Shown: positions 33,835-43,047, counted from the stretch's first letter. The stretch is 64,000 nt of DNA from Terrimonas ginsenosidimutans (GCF_022012415.1 NZ_JAKLTR010000018.1:1-64000); one strand, 5' to 3'. Notes: generated by a model from the sequence alone, not told the origin. Program-made: numbers and translations.

Positions 33835-35901
33835 ATGACAGACACTTCAATATTACTTAAAGCGTATCGCCTGATGCATCAGGCGAAGCTGATGGCAGAA
33901 ACGTATGAGGCGAACAGACCGGTGTGTAAGTATGTACATTCCACTTCGCGCGGACATGAAGCCATACAACTGGCCGCTGCGTTCCAATTACAACCACAAG
34001 ATTTTTTCAGTCCATATTACCGCGATGAGAGCATGCTGCTGGGGGCGGGATTTTCTCCTTATGAATTAATGTTGCAGCTGCTGGCAAAAGGCGATGATAT
34101 ATTCACAGGAGGGCGCGAGTATTATGCACATGCAAACTATCGCGGCAATGATAAACCAACGATCATTCACCAGAGCAGTGCAACGGGCATGCAGGCAATT
34201 CCTACAACGGGGATTGCACAGGGGATCCGTTACTGGGAGAAAGTTGACATTGAAAAGTTGAAGAGAGGACCCGGTAATGAATTGCCGGTCGTACTATGCT
34301 CATTTGGCGATGCCAGCATAACGGAAGGAGAGGTCAGTGAAGCGATGCAGTTTGCGGTATTGCATCAGTTGCCGATCATCTATCTCGTTCAGGATAATAA
34401 CTGGGGCATCAGCGTTACTGCCAGCGAGGCACGGGCTATGAATGCGTATGAATTTGCTTCAGGGTTTAAAGGCATGAACCGGGTACAGGTTGACGGCAGT
34501 GACTTTAATGCATCTTTTAATACGATGAAAGAGGTGGTGGACACTGTACGTAAAGAGCGCAAACCTTTTATCGTGCATGCGACCGTGCCATTGCTTGGAC
34601 ATCATACAAGCGGTGTCAGGAAGGAATTCTACCGCACGGAGGAAGACCTGGCGGCGCACGCTAAAACTGACCCGCGTGTTTTACTAAGAGAGGAGTTGCT
34701 TAAAGCGGGTATTATCGAAGAGCAATTGTTGCAGATCGAGGATAGTGCTGCTCAACTTGTCTCGACCGGGTTTGCAAAAGCAATGGCAGCGCCAGACCCT
34801 TCACCGGCAACCGTAGAAGATCATGTATTTGTTCCAACCCCTGTAACAGAGGAGAAAGGAGAACGTGAACCTTCCGGCGCCCAGAAAGTGTTGATGGTGG
34901 ATGCTGCATTGTTTGCTATCCGGGAGTTGATGGAAGATCATCCTGAAGCGTTACTATACGGCCAGGATGTAGGCCGGAGGCTTGGCGGGGTATTTCGCGA
35001 AGCAGCCACACTTGCAGAGAAATTTGGGGATCACCGGGTGTTCAATACCGCTATCCAGGAAGCTTATATTGTTGGATCAACGGTTGGATTAAACGCAGTG
35101 GGGCTGAAACCAATGGTTGAAGTTCAGTTTGCTGATTATATCTACCCGGGACTGAATCAGCTGGTGACAGAGATCTCAAAAAGCTGTTACCTCACCTGTG
35201 GCAAGTTTCCCGTGTCGACGATATTACGTGTACCGACCGGTGCTTATGGTGGCGGCGGACCATATCATAGTGGTTCGGTAGAAACAACATTGCTATCAGT
35301 TAAAGGTATTAAAGTAGTTTATCCGTCCAATGCAGCAGATATGAAAGGCCTGATGAAGGCGGCATACTATGATGGCAATCCGGTAGTGATGTTAGAACAT
35401 AAGGGCCTTTATTGGAGCAAAGTGCCGGGGACGGAAGACGCGAAAACAATGGAGCCTTCACGTGATTATATAGTTCCACTGGGAAAAGGCCGGATCGTTG
35501 AACATGCCCAGGAGAGAGCTGTTGATAATGGTGAAAGTTGCGTGGTGATCACCTACGGGATGGGTATATACTGGGCGAAAGCGGCAGCTAAACAGATGAA
35601 TGGACGGGTAGAGATCATTGATCTGAGAACTTTATTTCCACTGGATGAGGAGCTGATTTTTGAACGGGTGAAAGCACATGGTAAATGTCTCGTCCTGACG
35701 GAAGAGCAACAACGTAATTCTTTTGCTGAGGCATTGGCTGGAAGAATATCAAAAGCCTGTTTTAAATACCTGGATGCTCCGGTGGAAGTGCTTGGAGCGT
35801 TAAATGTTCCGGCAGTTGCGATGAATATGGGATTGGAACAGGCGATGCTGCCAAATACGGAGAAGTTGAAGACGGCATTGGAAGGATTGCTTAGGTTCTG
35901 A
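33835..35901 (+). CDS. Fused E1 alpha/beta subunit of a branched-chain-type 2-oxo acid dehydrogenase
   Basis: The 688-residue protein joins an alpha-type domain (about 1-310) and a beta-type domain (about 350-688), which are separate polypeptides in most bacteria. The alpha part has YRDESMLLGAG and the thiamine diphosphate motif GDASITEGEVSEAM...VQDNNWGIS. The beta part has LYGQDVGRRLGGVFREA, FNTAIQEAYIVG, PTGAYGGGGPYHSGSVE and a transketolase C-terminal domain (VVITYGMGIYWAKAAA). The enzyme should decarboxylate 2-oxo acids from Val, Leu and Ile, or a related substrate, and pass acyl groups to an E2 lipoamide core. E2 and E3 are not in the window. Pyruvate or acetoin as substrate cannot be excluded. 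Confidence 0.9.
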   Translation: MTDTSILLKAYRLMHQAKLMAETYEANRPVCKYVHSTSRGHEAIQLAAAFQLQPQDFFSPYYRDESMLLGAGFSPYELMLQLLAKGDDIFTGGREYYAHANYRGNDKPTIIHQSSATGMQAIPTTGIAQGIRYWEKVDIEKLKRGPGNELPVVLCSFGDASITEGEVSEAMQFAVLHQLPIIYLVQDNNWGISVTASEARAMNAYEFASGFKGMNRVQVDGSDFNASFNTMKEVVDTVRKERKPFIVHATVPLLGHHTSGVRKEFYRTEEDLAAHAKTDPRVLLREELLKAGIIEEQLLQIEDSAAQLVSTGFAKAMAAPDPSPATVEDHVFVPTPVTEEKGEREPSGAQKVLMVDAALFAIRELMEDHPEALLYGQDVGRRLGGVFREAATLAEKFGDHRVFNTAIQEAYIVGSTVGLNAVGLKPMVEVQFADYIYPGLNQLVTEISKSCYLTCGKFPVSTILRVPTGAYGGGGPYHSGSVETTLLSVKGIKVVYPSNAADMKGLMKAAYYDGNPVVMLEHKGLYWSKVPGTEDAKTMEPSRDYIVPLGKGRIVEHAQERAVDNGESCVVITYGMGIYWAKAAAKQMNGRVEIIDLRTLFPLDEELIFERVKAHGKCLVLTEEQQRNSFAEALAGRISKACFKYLDAPVEVLGALNVPAVAMNMGLEQAMLPNTEKLKTALEGLLRF

Positions 35902-35904
35902 TTC

Positions 35905-36005
35905 GCGTGGGAGTATCGCAGAGGGCGCTAAGGAAGCGCAATGAGCGCAGAGATCTTGCGCGCTTTGCGTGTACTTACTTAGCGCCCTCTGCGATACTCC
36001 CACGC
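35905..36005. repeat. Long perfect inverted repeat, GGAGTATCGC family (copy 1)
   Basis: A 28-base arm (35905-35932, beginning GCGTGGGAGTATCGCAGAGG) is perfectly complementary to 35978-36005. The inner sequence adds further GCGC-rich pairing. It lies between two convergent genes and could terminate both. Related copies are at 38587-38683 and 60990-61088. Confidence 0.85.
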
Positions 36006-36016
36006 CAGTCAATCCC

Positions 36017-36709
36017 TCAGGCATTCACAGTAAATCTGTAACCCACACCATGAATCGTTTCGATGGTGACACCAGTTTCCACTGCCAGCAATTTTCTTAG
36101 CCTCGTCATAAACACGTCCATGCTCCTGCCAAGGAAGAAATCATTCTTTCCCCAAACATTAGACAGGATCTCTTCACGCTTCAATACTTTATTGGGATGC
36201 CTGCAAAGGAAATGTAACAGCTCCGCTTCACGTTGTGTTAAAGTGATGGTGTTAGTATCTCCAACCAGTTTGTATTCGTCAGGATAAAAAGATAATTCGC
36301 CCACTTTAAGGGCCGACTTATTATCATCCACGATCATCTTATTTCTTCTCAGGAAAACATTCATCCGGGACAGGAGTTCTTTCATGCTGAAGGGCTTCAG
36401 GATATAGTCATCGCCACCGGCAGCGAATCCTTTCAGTTTATCTTCTTCCAGCGATTTGGCTGTCAGAAAAAGAATTGGGACGCGATCACTTTTCTGCCTG
36501 ATCTTTTTAGCCAGGCTAAAGCCGTCGCGATATGGCATATTCACATCAAGTATGCAGATGTCCGGATTTATTTTCTGAAAATGTTCCCAGGCTGTTTCTC
36601 CGTCAGGGCAGTTGATTACCTGGAAACCTGCTTCTTCCAGGTTGTCTTTTATAATGAATCCTAATTGAAGATCATCTTCCGCCAGCAGGACTTTTGTTTT
36701 TTGCTGCAT
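36017..36709 (-). CDS. OmpR/PhoB-family response regulator
   Basis: The 230-residue protein has a receiver domain (about 5-120: acidic LLAEDD, phospho-acceptor Asp in CILDVNMP near residue 55, Thr in LFLTAK and Lys in ILKPF). The C-terminal winged-helix domain (about 133-228: TLTQREAELLHFLCRHPNKVL, DVFMTRLRKLL, TIHGVGYRF) follows. It is encoded directly after its kinase partner with 42 bases between, so the pair is co-transcribed. The pairing and layout resemble RprXY of Bacteroidota. Targets are unknown. Confidence 0.93.
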   Translation of the reverse strand: MQQKTKVLLAEDDLQLGFIIKDNLEEAGFQVINCPDGETAWEHFQKINPDICILDVNMPYRDGFSLAKKIRQKSDRVPILFLTAKSLEEDKLKGFAAGGDDYILKPFSMKELLSRMNVFLRRNKMIVDDNKSALKVGELSFYPDEYKLVGDTNTITLTQREAELLHFLCRHPNKVLKREEILSNVWGKNDFFLGRSMDVFMTRLRKLLAVETGVTIETIHGVGYRFTVNA

Positions 36710-36751
36710 GATCAGGTTGATTTTTTGATTGATTAGTTACTCTTAGCTCTT

Positions 36752-38032
36752 TTAGTTTTCATTGTTTGGATGCGGCAGGTCTATCGTGAATGCCGACCCA
36801 TGGCCGGGATCGCTTTCTACTCTGATGGATCCATCGTGTGCATCAATGATCTTTTTCACAAAACTCAGGCCCAATCCAAACCCTTTGGCATGATATGTTT
36901 CGCCCTGACTTACCCTGTAAAAGCGGTTGAATATCTTCCTGAGCTGTTTCTTTTCGATCCCTATCCCATTATCGGTAATGGTGAAGAACGTTTGTTCTCC
37001 GCGATTGCCTGTCCGGATGCGGATCTTCGGATCTCTCGAATATTTGATCGCGTTATCGATGAGGTTGGTGATCACAATGACGAGGTAATCCTTATCGGCT
37101 AACAGGTAAGGATCAGCCGCGTCCAGTGATAATTCGAAGTTGGCTTTCTTTTCAGCGATCAGCGGTCCGAGATTATTGATCGCCTCCTGTATCAGGTCAT
37201 GGAGATTCACCTTTTCTTTGGAGAGGTGAAGCTGGTTTGAATCTGTATAAGCAAACTTCAGCAGGCGTTCGATCTGGTTGCGCAGATAGTTCGACTGATA
37301 TTCTACAATGCCGGCATAGGTTAACAACTTTTCCGGTTTCTCCAGGATCGCCGGGTTCTTTAAAACATCGGCGGCCAGGCTGATAACGGCAACCGGTGTT
37401 TTAAATTCATGGGTGAAATTGTGAATGAAATCTTTTTGTGTTTCGTTCAGGAATTTCTGTTTGTAAAAATAATACAGGCTGCCGCCAAAAAGGATCAGTA
37501 CAAGGAACAGCAGCACACTGCTGATGATCCAGAAATTCATTCTTGTCAGGATATAGTGCTGTCGTTTGGGAAAGAATAATGTCAGATGATCATAACTGCG
37601 CGGCGTTGCAGGGATCTTTACAGTGGTATCTTTTTTATCAGCTGTCAGTATCGCGGAATGCACATAACCTTTTGCGGAAACATCATAGATCGCCGCGTGA
37701 CAGTCAGTGAATATACCGAAGTCGTCCAGCTCGTAATGCAGATAGATGATGAGTGAATCATAGTCTACCGGTTTGTTGATCTTTGCGACATAAAGATTTG
37801 GAGAGGGATTTTCAACCAGCTCATTCAGATGTGAGTAGTTATAGAGACTCATGTCAAGATCCTCATAAAGTCCCCTGATCGCTTTTACTATGTTATGATT
37901 GAATTCTCTTTGTTCAAATGTATACACCTTTTTCAGCCATACCAGTTGGAACACCAGTATTGTGGCGATGATCAGCGAACTGATGAACAACACCAGGCGA
38001 ATGGTGGACGATCTTAACCTCACAGAAAACAT
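36752..38032 (-). CDS. Sensor histidine kinase, partner of the OmpR-type regulator
   Basis: The 426-residue protein has two transmembrane helices (about 12-32 and 167-187) enclosing a periplasmic sensor of about 135 residues. Cytoplasmic HisKA follows (FIHNFTHEFKTPVAVI, phospho-His about residue 209), then HATPase (DNAIKYS N-box, DNGIGI G1, FNRFYRV F-box, GFGLGLSF G2). It lacks a clear HAMP domain, as is common in RprX-like kinases. It reads first in a two-gene unit with the response regulator. The signal sensed is not deducible. Confidence 0.92.
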   Translation of the reverse strand: MFSVRLRSSTIRLVLFISSLIIATILVFQLVWLKKVYTFEQREFNHNIVKAIRGLYEDLDMSLYNYSHLNELVENPSPNLYVAKINKPVDYDSLIIYLHYELDDFGIFTDCHAAIYDVSAKGYVHSAILTADKKDTTVKIPATPRSYDHLTLFFPKRQHYILTRMNFWIISSVLLFLVLILFGGSLYYFYKQKFLNETQKDFIHNFTHEFKTPVAVISLAADVLKNPAILEKPEKLLTYAGIVEYQSNYLRNQIERLLKFAYTDSNQLHLSKEKVNLHDLIQEAINNLGPLIAEKKANFELSLDAADPYLLADKDYLVIVITNLIDNAIKYSRDPKIRIRTGNRGEQTFFTITDNGIGIEKKQLRKIFNRFYRVSQGETYHAKGFGLGLSFVKKIIDAHDGSIRVESDPGHGSAFTIDLPHPNNEN

Positions 38033-38123
38033 AAGCTAAAGTATGAATGGGCGGCACCAAATTGCTAACGCTCATTGTTAACATTGGTTAAGGGAAAGTT
38101 AACTGATTTCCGGCAAGGGACAT

Positions 38124-38155
38124 AAAAAAAGACAGCCCGCCCCGAGGCGAACTGT
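38124..38155 (-). terminator. Intrinsic terminator of the small basic protein gene
   Basis: On the minus strand GGACAG-TT-CGCC and GGCG-GG-CTGTC pair around TCGG, followed by TTTTTTT. Confidence 0.8.
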
Positions 38156-38182
38156 CCATCCTGAACCAACACACCGTTTTTA

Positions 38183-38440
38183 CTATCCTTCTGTTTTCGT
38201 AGAGGGTTTTGCTTTTTTATGATGATGTTTTCTTTTTATAGCGGTCGCCTTGCTATCCGCCGTATTCTTGTCCGTGCTGGTAATGCTGGCGGTAGATTTA
38301 TCTACAGCAGGGGCTTTCTTTGCCACCGCTTCTTTCTTAGCCATTGCCTCATGGGAAGCTTTTTTAGGGGTTGTAGTTTGTGCGCCAGCTGTGCCTGCGA
38401 TCAGTAACATTGCTGCTACAGGGACGATGTACTTTTTCAT
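38183..38440 (-). CDS. Small basic secreted protein, Ala/Lys/Thr-rich
   Basis: The 85-residue protein has a signal peptide (1-20, LLIAGTAGAQ), then a low-complexity Ala/Lys/Thr/Ser region and a strongly basic His/Lys tail (KRKHHHKKAKP at about 69-79). No domain is recognised. Low-complexity proteins like this are often envelope or stress factors, but nothing proves it. It has its own terminator and lies just upstream of the kinase/regulator operon on the same strand, which makes regulation by that pair possible but unproven. Confidence 0.65.
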   Translation of the reverse strand: MKKYIVPVAAMLLIAGTAGAQTTTPKKASHEAMAKKEAVAKKAPAVDKSTASITSTDKNTADSKATAIKRKHHHKKAKPSTKTEG

Positions 38441-38443
38441 AAA

Positions 38444-38473
38444 CTGTATCTTTTAGGATTAAAATTGATACAG
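38444..38473 (-). promoter_or_regulatory. Short inverted repeat before the small basic protein gene
   Basis: CTGTATC (38444-38450) and GATACAG (38467-38473) are 7-bp arms directly upstream of the ATG. They could be an operator or a leader hairpin. No -7 consensus box is clear. Confidence 0.3.
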
Positions 38474-38586
38474 CTAAGTTGGGGTAAGATTTTCAATGTG
38501 ACGAATAATCGCGCTCACTTAACGGTGGATTAACCGTGGTTAAGGGAGTGTGAAGATGGGGGCGGGAATTTCTTGAGGTAGAGTGG

Positions 38587-38683
38587 CGTAGGAGTATCGC
38601 AAAGAACGCAAGGGATCGCTAAGAGCGCAATGAAATGCATTGTTTGGAAGGATAAGCATTGTATTCTTTGCGATACTCTTACG
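38587..38683. repeat. Inverted repeat, GGAGTATCGC family (copy 2)
   Basis: The arm CGTAGGAGTATCGCAAAGAA (38587-38606) is complementary to 38664-38683 except for one position that would give a G-U pair. The inner part contains GGGATCGCTAAG, as in copy 3. It follows the NtrY-like kinase gene and precedes the small basic protein gene on the same strand. Confidence 0.8.
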
Positions 38684-38717
38684 TTAGTCGGTTAGTGGAT
38701 GGATAGATTTAGTATCA

Positions 38718-40061
38718 CTAAAACTGAAGGATAAAAACAGTTCCATCGCCTTCGGCGGATTGCACCTGAATATTTCCTTTGTGAAGCATCATGATCTGTT
38801 TACACAAGCTAAGCCCGATCCCGCTGCCACTTTTTTTGGTGCTGAAGAAAGGGATAAAGATCTTATCGAGTAATTCAGGGGGCATGCCCGATCCGTTGTC
38901 TGCCACTTTGATCAGCACACGACGGTTCACATTCTGATAAGCGGAGAGAACGATCCGCGGTTCCTCTTTTTCCTTTACTGCTTCAACGGCATTGACAACC
39001 AGGTTGATCATCACCTGCTCCAGTAAATGGATGTCGGCTTCCAGTGTGATATCAGGATCTTTCAAAATGGTTTCTACTTCGATATTTTTTTGTTCGAGCA
39101 TGGGTTGCATCAGCTGCAAAAGATTCTCGAATATATCCCTGACGTAGATCTTTTTTAACGAAGGGTTGGTGATCTTATTCAGGTTGCGGTAGGTTTCCGC
39201 AAATTTTAATAAGCCTTCGCTTCGTCTGCGGATGGTTTCAATGCCGATCTCCAGATCATCGACGGAACCTGTTTCATTATTCAACAAGGGGACTGATTCC
39301 TGCAAACGGCTTTTCAATGTTTCCGCGAGTGAAGAGATAGGAGCCACCGAGTTCATGATCTCATGCGTCAGAACGCTTAACAGTTTTTGCCATGCTTTGG
39401 ATTCTGTTTCATCGAGGGCTTCGTTCACATTCTGAAATGCGATCAGCTTAAATGTATTTCCCCCTGTCTGAAAAGCGGTAGCAGACAAGAGCACTTTGAA
39501 CGTAGCTCTTTCCAGGTGAGCAGATGCTATCTTATTCTCCCCTGGTTTGAGATCGATGATCTCCCTGGTCAGGTTTTCGTCGCGCCGGGCTAATGAATGT
39601 ACTGTTTTGAGATACGGTAATTGCAGCATTCTTTTCAGGGAATCATTCATCCAGATCACTTCACCATCTTCCTCATTATAAGAAAGAATGCCGGTGTCCA
39701 CCAGTTCAAGTATTCGTTGCAGGTATTGATATTGCGTTTCCTTTTCCTTGCTGATGACTTTGAACGTAGAGTTGATCTCATTAAATCCCTGTCGCAGGGG
39801 TTGGATGTCCGAGGAAGCTGTTTTGACATCGAAGTGCCGGGAGAAGTCGCGGTAGTGAACCGATTCCACAAACTGGTCAAGTTCGCGGTACGCTTTCCGC
39901 TGAAAGCGATAGAATTCCATGGCCTGGTAAATGATCACAGGCAAAACGATCACGAGATATACATAATATCCATTCACGATCAGGAATGCAGCTGCACTCA
40001 GGGTGATCAGCAGCAAAAGAATGCCGCCTGCGATTTTCCATTCGTAGTTCCTAAATGTCAT
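38718..40061 (-). CDS. NtrY-like sensor histidine kinase
   Basis: The 447-residue protein has two close N-terminal transmembrane helices (about 10-50) with almost no periplasmic loop, a cytoplasmic HAMP/PAS region (about 60-225, ILELVDTGILSYNEEDGEVIWMN), and a histidine box LLSVLTHEIMNSVAPI. A HATPase with VVNAVEAV N-box, DNGSGMP G1 and GSGIGLSLCKQI G2 completes it. Its gene overlaps the 3' end of the sigma-54 activator gene by 11 bases, so the two form a two-component system. The sparse periplasmic region suggests sensing in the membrane or cytoplasm. Confidence 0.92.
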   Translation of the reverse strand: MTFRNYEWKIAGGILLLLITLSAAAFLIVNGYYVYLVIVLPVIIYQAMEFYRFQRKAYRELDQFVESVHYRDFSRHFDVKTASSDIQPLRQGFNEINSTFKVISKEKETQYQYLQRILELVDTGILSYNEEDGEVIWMNDSLKRMLQLPYLKTVHSLARRDENLTREIIDLKPGENKIASAHLERATFKVLLSATAFQTGGNTFKLIAFQNVNEALDETESKAWQKLLSVLTHEIMNSVAPISSLAETLKSRLQESVPLLNNETGSVDDLEIGIETIRRRSEGLLKFAETYRNLNKITNPSLKKIYVRDIFENLLQLMQPMLEQKNIEVETILKDPDITLEADIHLLEQVMINLVVNAVEAVKEKEEPRIVLSAYQNVNRRVLIKVADNGSGMPPELLDKIFIPFFSTKKSGSGIGLSLCKQIMMLHKGNIQVQSAEGDGTVFILQF

Positions 40062-41409
40062 ACTTGCTGAGTCTTCTGTATAAGGCGGTACGTGTTAATC
40101 CAAGTTCTTTTGCCGCTTTTGTAATGTTGCCGTTATGTTTTTCGATCACTTTGAGGATAGTATTCTTTTCCACTGAACTTAATTTCATTTCGGCCGGTTC
40201 CGATTCCGCTGGAGATGAAGTTTCGATAGGAGAGAAGATCAGATCCTGGGCCTGCAGTAAGTTCTCATCCGCCATGATCACTGCCCGCTCGATGATGTAC
40301 TGGAGTTCGCGCACATTCCCCGGGTAATGGTGGTTCATCAGTTTTTCCAGTGCCTTTGAGTCAAAGTCGGGGGTGGGTTTCATGTATTTGCTGCTGTACA
40401 CCTTTGCAAAATGTTTTGCGAGGAGTATGATATCATTCCCGCGCTTACGCAGTGGCGGTACGGTGATCTCGACAGTATTGATACGATAGATCAGATCTTT
40501 GCGGAACCGGTTCTCGTTCGCAAGTTCTGCGAGCGGTACATTGGTTGCACAGACCAGTCTTATGTCAATAGAAACAGGTTCATTACTGCCGAGGCGCATC
40601 ACCTGCCGGTTTTGTAGTACACTCAGCAATTTGGCTTGCAGATGCAAGGGGATATTGCCTATCTCATCGAGAAACAATGTTCCTTTATCGGCAGCTTCAA
40701 ATCTTCCCGCGCGATCTTCGCGTGCATCGGTGAAGGCTCCTTTCTTGACACCAAACAATTCGCTTTCAAACAGTGTTTCTGTCAGTGCGCCCACATCAAC
40801 TTTTACGTGCGGCTGAGCTGCCCGTAAGGATTGCTGATGAATTGCTTTGGCTATAAGATCTTTTCCCGTTCCGTTTTCTCCAAGGATCAGGATATTGGCA
40901 TCTGTAGGTGCGATCTTTTCCAGTTTGGTAAAGATCTGTTGCATTGCTTCAGATTCGCCGAGTAGATCTTTACCAATGATGGAATCCGTATTGGCGGAGG
41001 AAGGAGCTCCGTTCTTGGATCCTTTTCTTTTAAGGATCTCTTTGATCGTGGAGATCAGCTTCTCGTTATGCCATGGCTTCACTACAAAATCTGTTGCGCC
41101 TTCTTTGAGTGAACGGACTGCAAGATCGATATCGCCATAGGCGGTGATCATGATAACGGCTGTATCGGGACGGACTTTGCGTACTTCCTTCAGCCAGAAC
41201 AATCCTTCATTACCGGTATTGATCGAGCTGTTGAAATTCATATCCAGCAGGATCACATCAAAATTATCTTTTGACAAATGCCAGCGAAGATTCTCCGGGT
41301 TCTTTTCTGTGACGACTTCTTTTACTTCTGTTTTCAATAGTAGCCTCACAGCGGTGAGTACATCTGTGTCATCATCAACGATCAGAATGGAGGCGTTCTT
41401 TAGATTCAT
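40051..41409 (-). CDS. Sigma-54-dependent NtrC-family response regulator
   Basis: The 452-residue activator has a receiver domain (about 5-122; phospho-Asp in VILLDMNF), an AAA+ ATPase (about 145-375; Walker A GENGTGKD, loop GAFTDA, Walker B GTLFLDEIGN, arginine-finger region) and a Fis-type helix-turn-helix at the end (NITKAAKELGLTRTALYRRL). GAFTDA replaces GAFTGA of the sigma-54-contacting loop; to my knowledge this is a frequent Bacteroidota variant. The start is the ATG at 41409 (MNLKNASILIVDDD); the upstream extension is repeat-derived. It is divergent from the export operon, whose spacer has a sigma-54-like promoter, so it very likely regulates that operon. Confidence 0.94.
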   Translation of the reverse strand: MNLKNASILIVDDDTDVLTAVRLLLKTEVKEVVTEKNPENLRWHLSKDNFDVILLDMNFNSSINTGNEGLFWLKEVRKVRPDTAVIMITAYGDIDLAVRSLKEGATDFVVKPWHNEKLISTIKEILKRKGSKNGAPSSANTDSIIGKDLLGESEAMQQIFTKLEKIAPTDANILILGENGTGKDLIAKAIHQQSLRAAQPHVKVDVGALTETLFESELFGVKKGAFTDAREDRAGRFEAADKGTLFLDEIGNIPLHLQAKLLSVLQNRQVMRLGSNEPVSIDIRLVCATNVPLAELANENRFRKDLIYRINTVEITVPPLRKRGNDIILLAKHFAKVYSSKYMKPTPDFDSKALEKLMNHHYPGNVRELQYIIERAVIMADENLLQAQDLIFSPIETSSPAESEPAEMKLSSVEKNTILKVIEKHNGNITKAAKELGLTRTALYRRLSKYDI

Positions 41410-41463
41410 GAGCTGGAATTGATTTGTTTTGAAGTTGCCTGAAGTAAAAGTCAAAAGTAGAAA

Positions 41464-41561
41464 GTAAAAATTCAAAAGTAAAAATTAAAACTATTGATGG
41501 CGGGTGTAACATTCGCGGGTTTCGGGCGTAATATTTTTACTTTTTACTTTTGAATTTTTAC
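41464..41561. repeat. Perfect inverted repeat, GTAAAAATTCAAAAG family
   Basis: The 21-base arms at 41464-41484 and 41541-41561 are exactly complementary, with more TTTTTAC/GTAAAAA words beside them. Related words surround prs (29625-29650, 30694-30834). Here it lies in a divergent promoter region. Confidence 0.8.
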
Positions 41562-41663
41562 GTTAAAGGTGCTGTATCAAAAGCGTACAGTTGTTGTATC
41601 GAAAGAGAACGATTTTACGACGTTTTTCGGTGTAATTATCTGTTAATCAATAGGGTTTGGAAC

Positions 41664-41681
41664 TGGCATACTTATGACTTT
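41664..41681 (+). promoter_or_regulatory. Candidate sigma-54 promoter of the export operon
   Basis: TGGCATACTTATGACTTT has the -24 TGGCA block. At the -12 position it has TGAC instead of TTGC, so one of the two key GC bases is replaced. It lies about 80 bases before the adaptor start and next to a divergent sigma-54 activator gene. A second TGGCATA block precedes permease 6. Confidence 0.45.
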
Positions 41682-41758
41682 AATCGGATGTCGCCGGGAA
41701 AGCCACCGTTTTTCCGGAAGAGTAAAACGGATATTCATCAATTAAAGTAATACAACAA

Positions 41759-43012
41759 GTGGATCGCGTTATTGAAAAAAAGAAATGGGGTAAGAAAAGA
41801 ATCCTGACGCTGGCAGGTGTGCTGGGTATAGCAACGCTGGCAGTGGCGAGTTATCTGGCTACCACAGGCAAGTCGCAACTGAATGTAGATGTTGAACGGA
41901 TCACGATCAGTGAGATCAAAAAAGGGCCTTTCCTTGAGTTCATCCCTGTCAATGGTGTGGTATTGCCTATCACCACGATCTATCTGGATGCGCTGGAAGG
42001 AGGTCGTGTGGAAGAAAAGTATGTTGAAGACGGAACGGTCATGAAAAAAGGTGAGCCGATCCTGCGTCTTTCCAATACAGATCTGGAACTTAGCCTTGTG
42101 AACCAGGAGACTTCCGTTTATAACCTGCTTACCCAGATGCAGATCTCCCAGAACAATGCGCGCCAGAATACTATCGGCAAGCTTAATCAGATGACCGACG
42201 CTGACAATGACCTCAAAGAAGCAGAGAGGGTATATAACCTGAACAAGCATCTGTATTCAGAAAAAGCGATCGGCCTGCAGGAGTTCAAACAGTCTGAAAA
42301 CAGCTATAACTACCTGCGCGAAAAGCAACGCCTTTCCCGCCAGATCCTGAATGAAGATTCTCTTTCTGTAAAGCAGGAGTTTGACCAGGCCCGCCAGTCT
42401 TATGGCCGTACACAGAATGCATTGAATGTAATGCGTAAGAAAGTGGGGGATCTGATCGTTCGCTCACCGGTAGACGGACAGCTTACTTCACTGGACGCAG
42501 AGATCGGACAGTCAAAGAATAAAGGAGAGCGTCTTGGGCAGATAGATGTGCTCAGCGGTTTTAAAGTAAGAGCAGACATCGATGAGCATTACATTTCCAG
42601 GATCTATACAGGACTGGTTGGTACGTTCACATTTGCCAACAAACAATATAAACTCAAGATCAAAAAGATATATACGCAGGTGACCAATGGGCGTTTCCAG
42701 GTGGATATGGAATTTGAGGGTGAAGTGCCAACAAATGTCCGTCGCGGCCAGACGCTTCAGATCGGTCTTGCTCTGAGTGAAGAAACCACGGCGATCCTTT
42801 TGCCTAAAGGTGGATTCTATCAGCAAACGGGCGGTAACTGGATCTTCAAACTCAGTGAGGATGGAAAAACTGCTTATAAAGTGGATATTCAACTGGGGAT
42901 GCAAAGCCCGGATTTCTACCAGGTAACGAATGGTTTGAAAGAGGGCGACAAGGTAATTACATCCAGCTATGAGAATTATGGAAAGATGCAGGAGCTTATT
43001 TTAAAGAAATAA
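41759..43012 (+). CDS. Membrane-fusion (HlyD/MacA-type) adaptor of ABC efflux system
   Basis: The 417-residue protein has one N-terminal membrane anchor (about 13-32), a beta-barrel and lipoyl segment (GGRVEEKYVEDGTVMKKGEPILRLSN), a long coiled-coil hairpin (about 105-220), the second lipoyl half (LIVRSPVDGQLTSLDAEIGQ) and a membrane-proximal domain (about 330-417). It should bridge the inner-membrane permeases to the TolC protein encoded at the end of the locus. The start is GTG at 41759 and no upstream alternative exists. It is the first gene of the export operon after the sigma-54-like promoter. Confidence 0.92.
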   Translation: MDRVIEKKKWGKKRILTLAGVLGIATLAVASYLATTGKSQLNVDVERITISEIKKGPFLEFIPVNGVVLPITTIYLDALEGGRVEEKYVEDGTVMKKGEPILRLSNTDLELSLVNQETSVYNLLTQMQISQNNARQNTIGKLNQMTDADNDLKEAERVYNLNKHLYSEKAIGLQEFKQSENSYNYLREKQRLSRQILNEDSLSVKQEFDQARQSYGRTQNALNVMRKKVGDLIVRSPVDGQLTSLDAEIGQSKNKGERLGQIDVLSGFKVRADIDEHYISRIYTGLVGTFTFANKQYKLKIKKIYTQVTNGRFQVDMEFEGEVPTNVRRGQTLQIGLALSEETTAILLPKGGFYQQTGGNWIFKLSEDGKTAYKVDIQLGMQSPDFYQVTNGLKEGDKVITSSYENYGKMQELILKK

Positions 43013-43047
43013 ATATCGTCCGTACCCAAACCAACAAAAGTAAAGCC

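Larger units (their letters stand above)
41410..41758. other. Divergent regulatory region between activator and export operon
   Basis: Contains the perfect inverted repeat at 41464-41561 and the sigma-54-like promoter at 41664-41681. The remaining sequence has no credible gene. A 66-codon frame at 41550-41750 is repeat-derived at its start and crosses the promoter. Confidence 0.5.

Noticed and set aside
41550-41750. 66-codon frame before the adaptor gene
   Set aside because: Begins within the dispersed inverted repeat and runs through the sigma-54-like promoter. No coding features.
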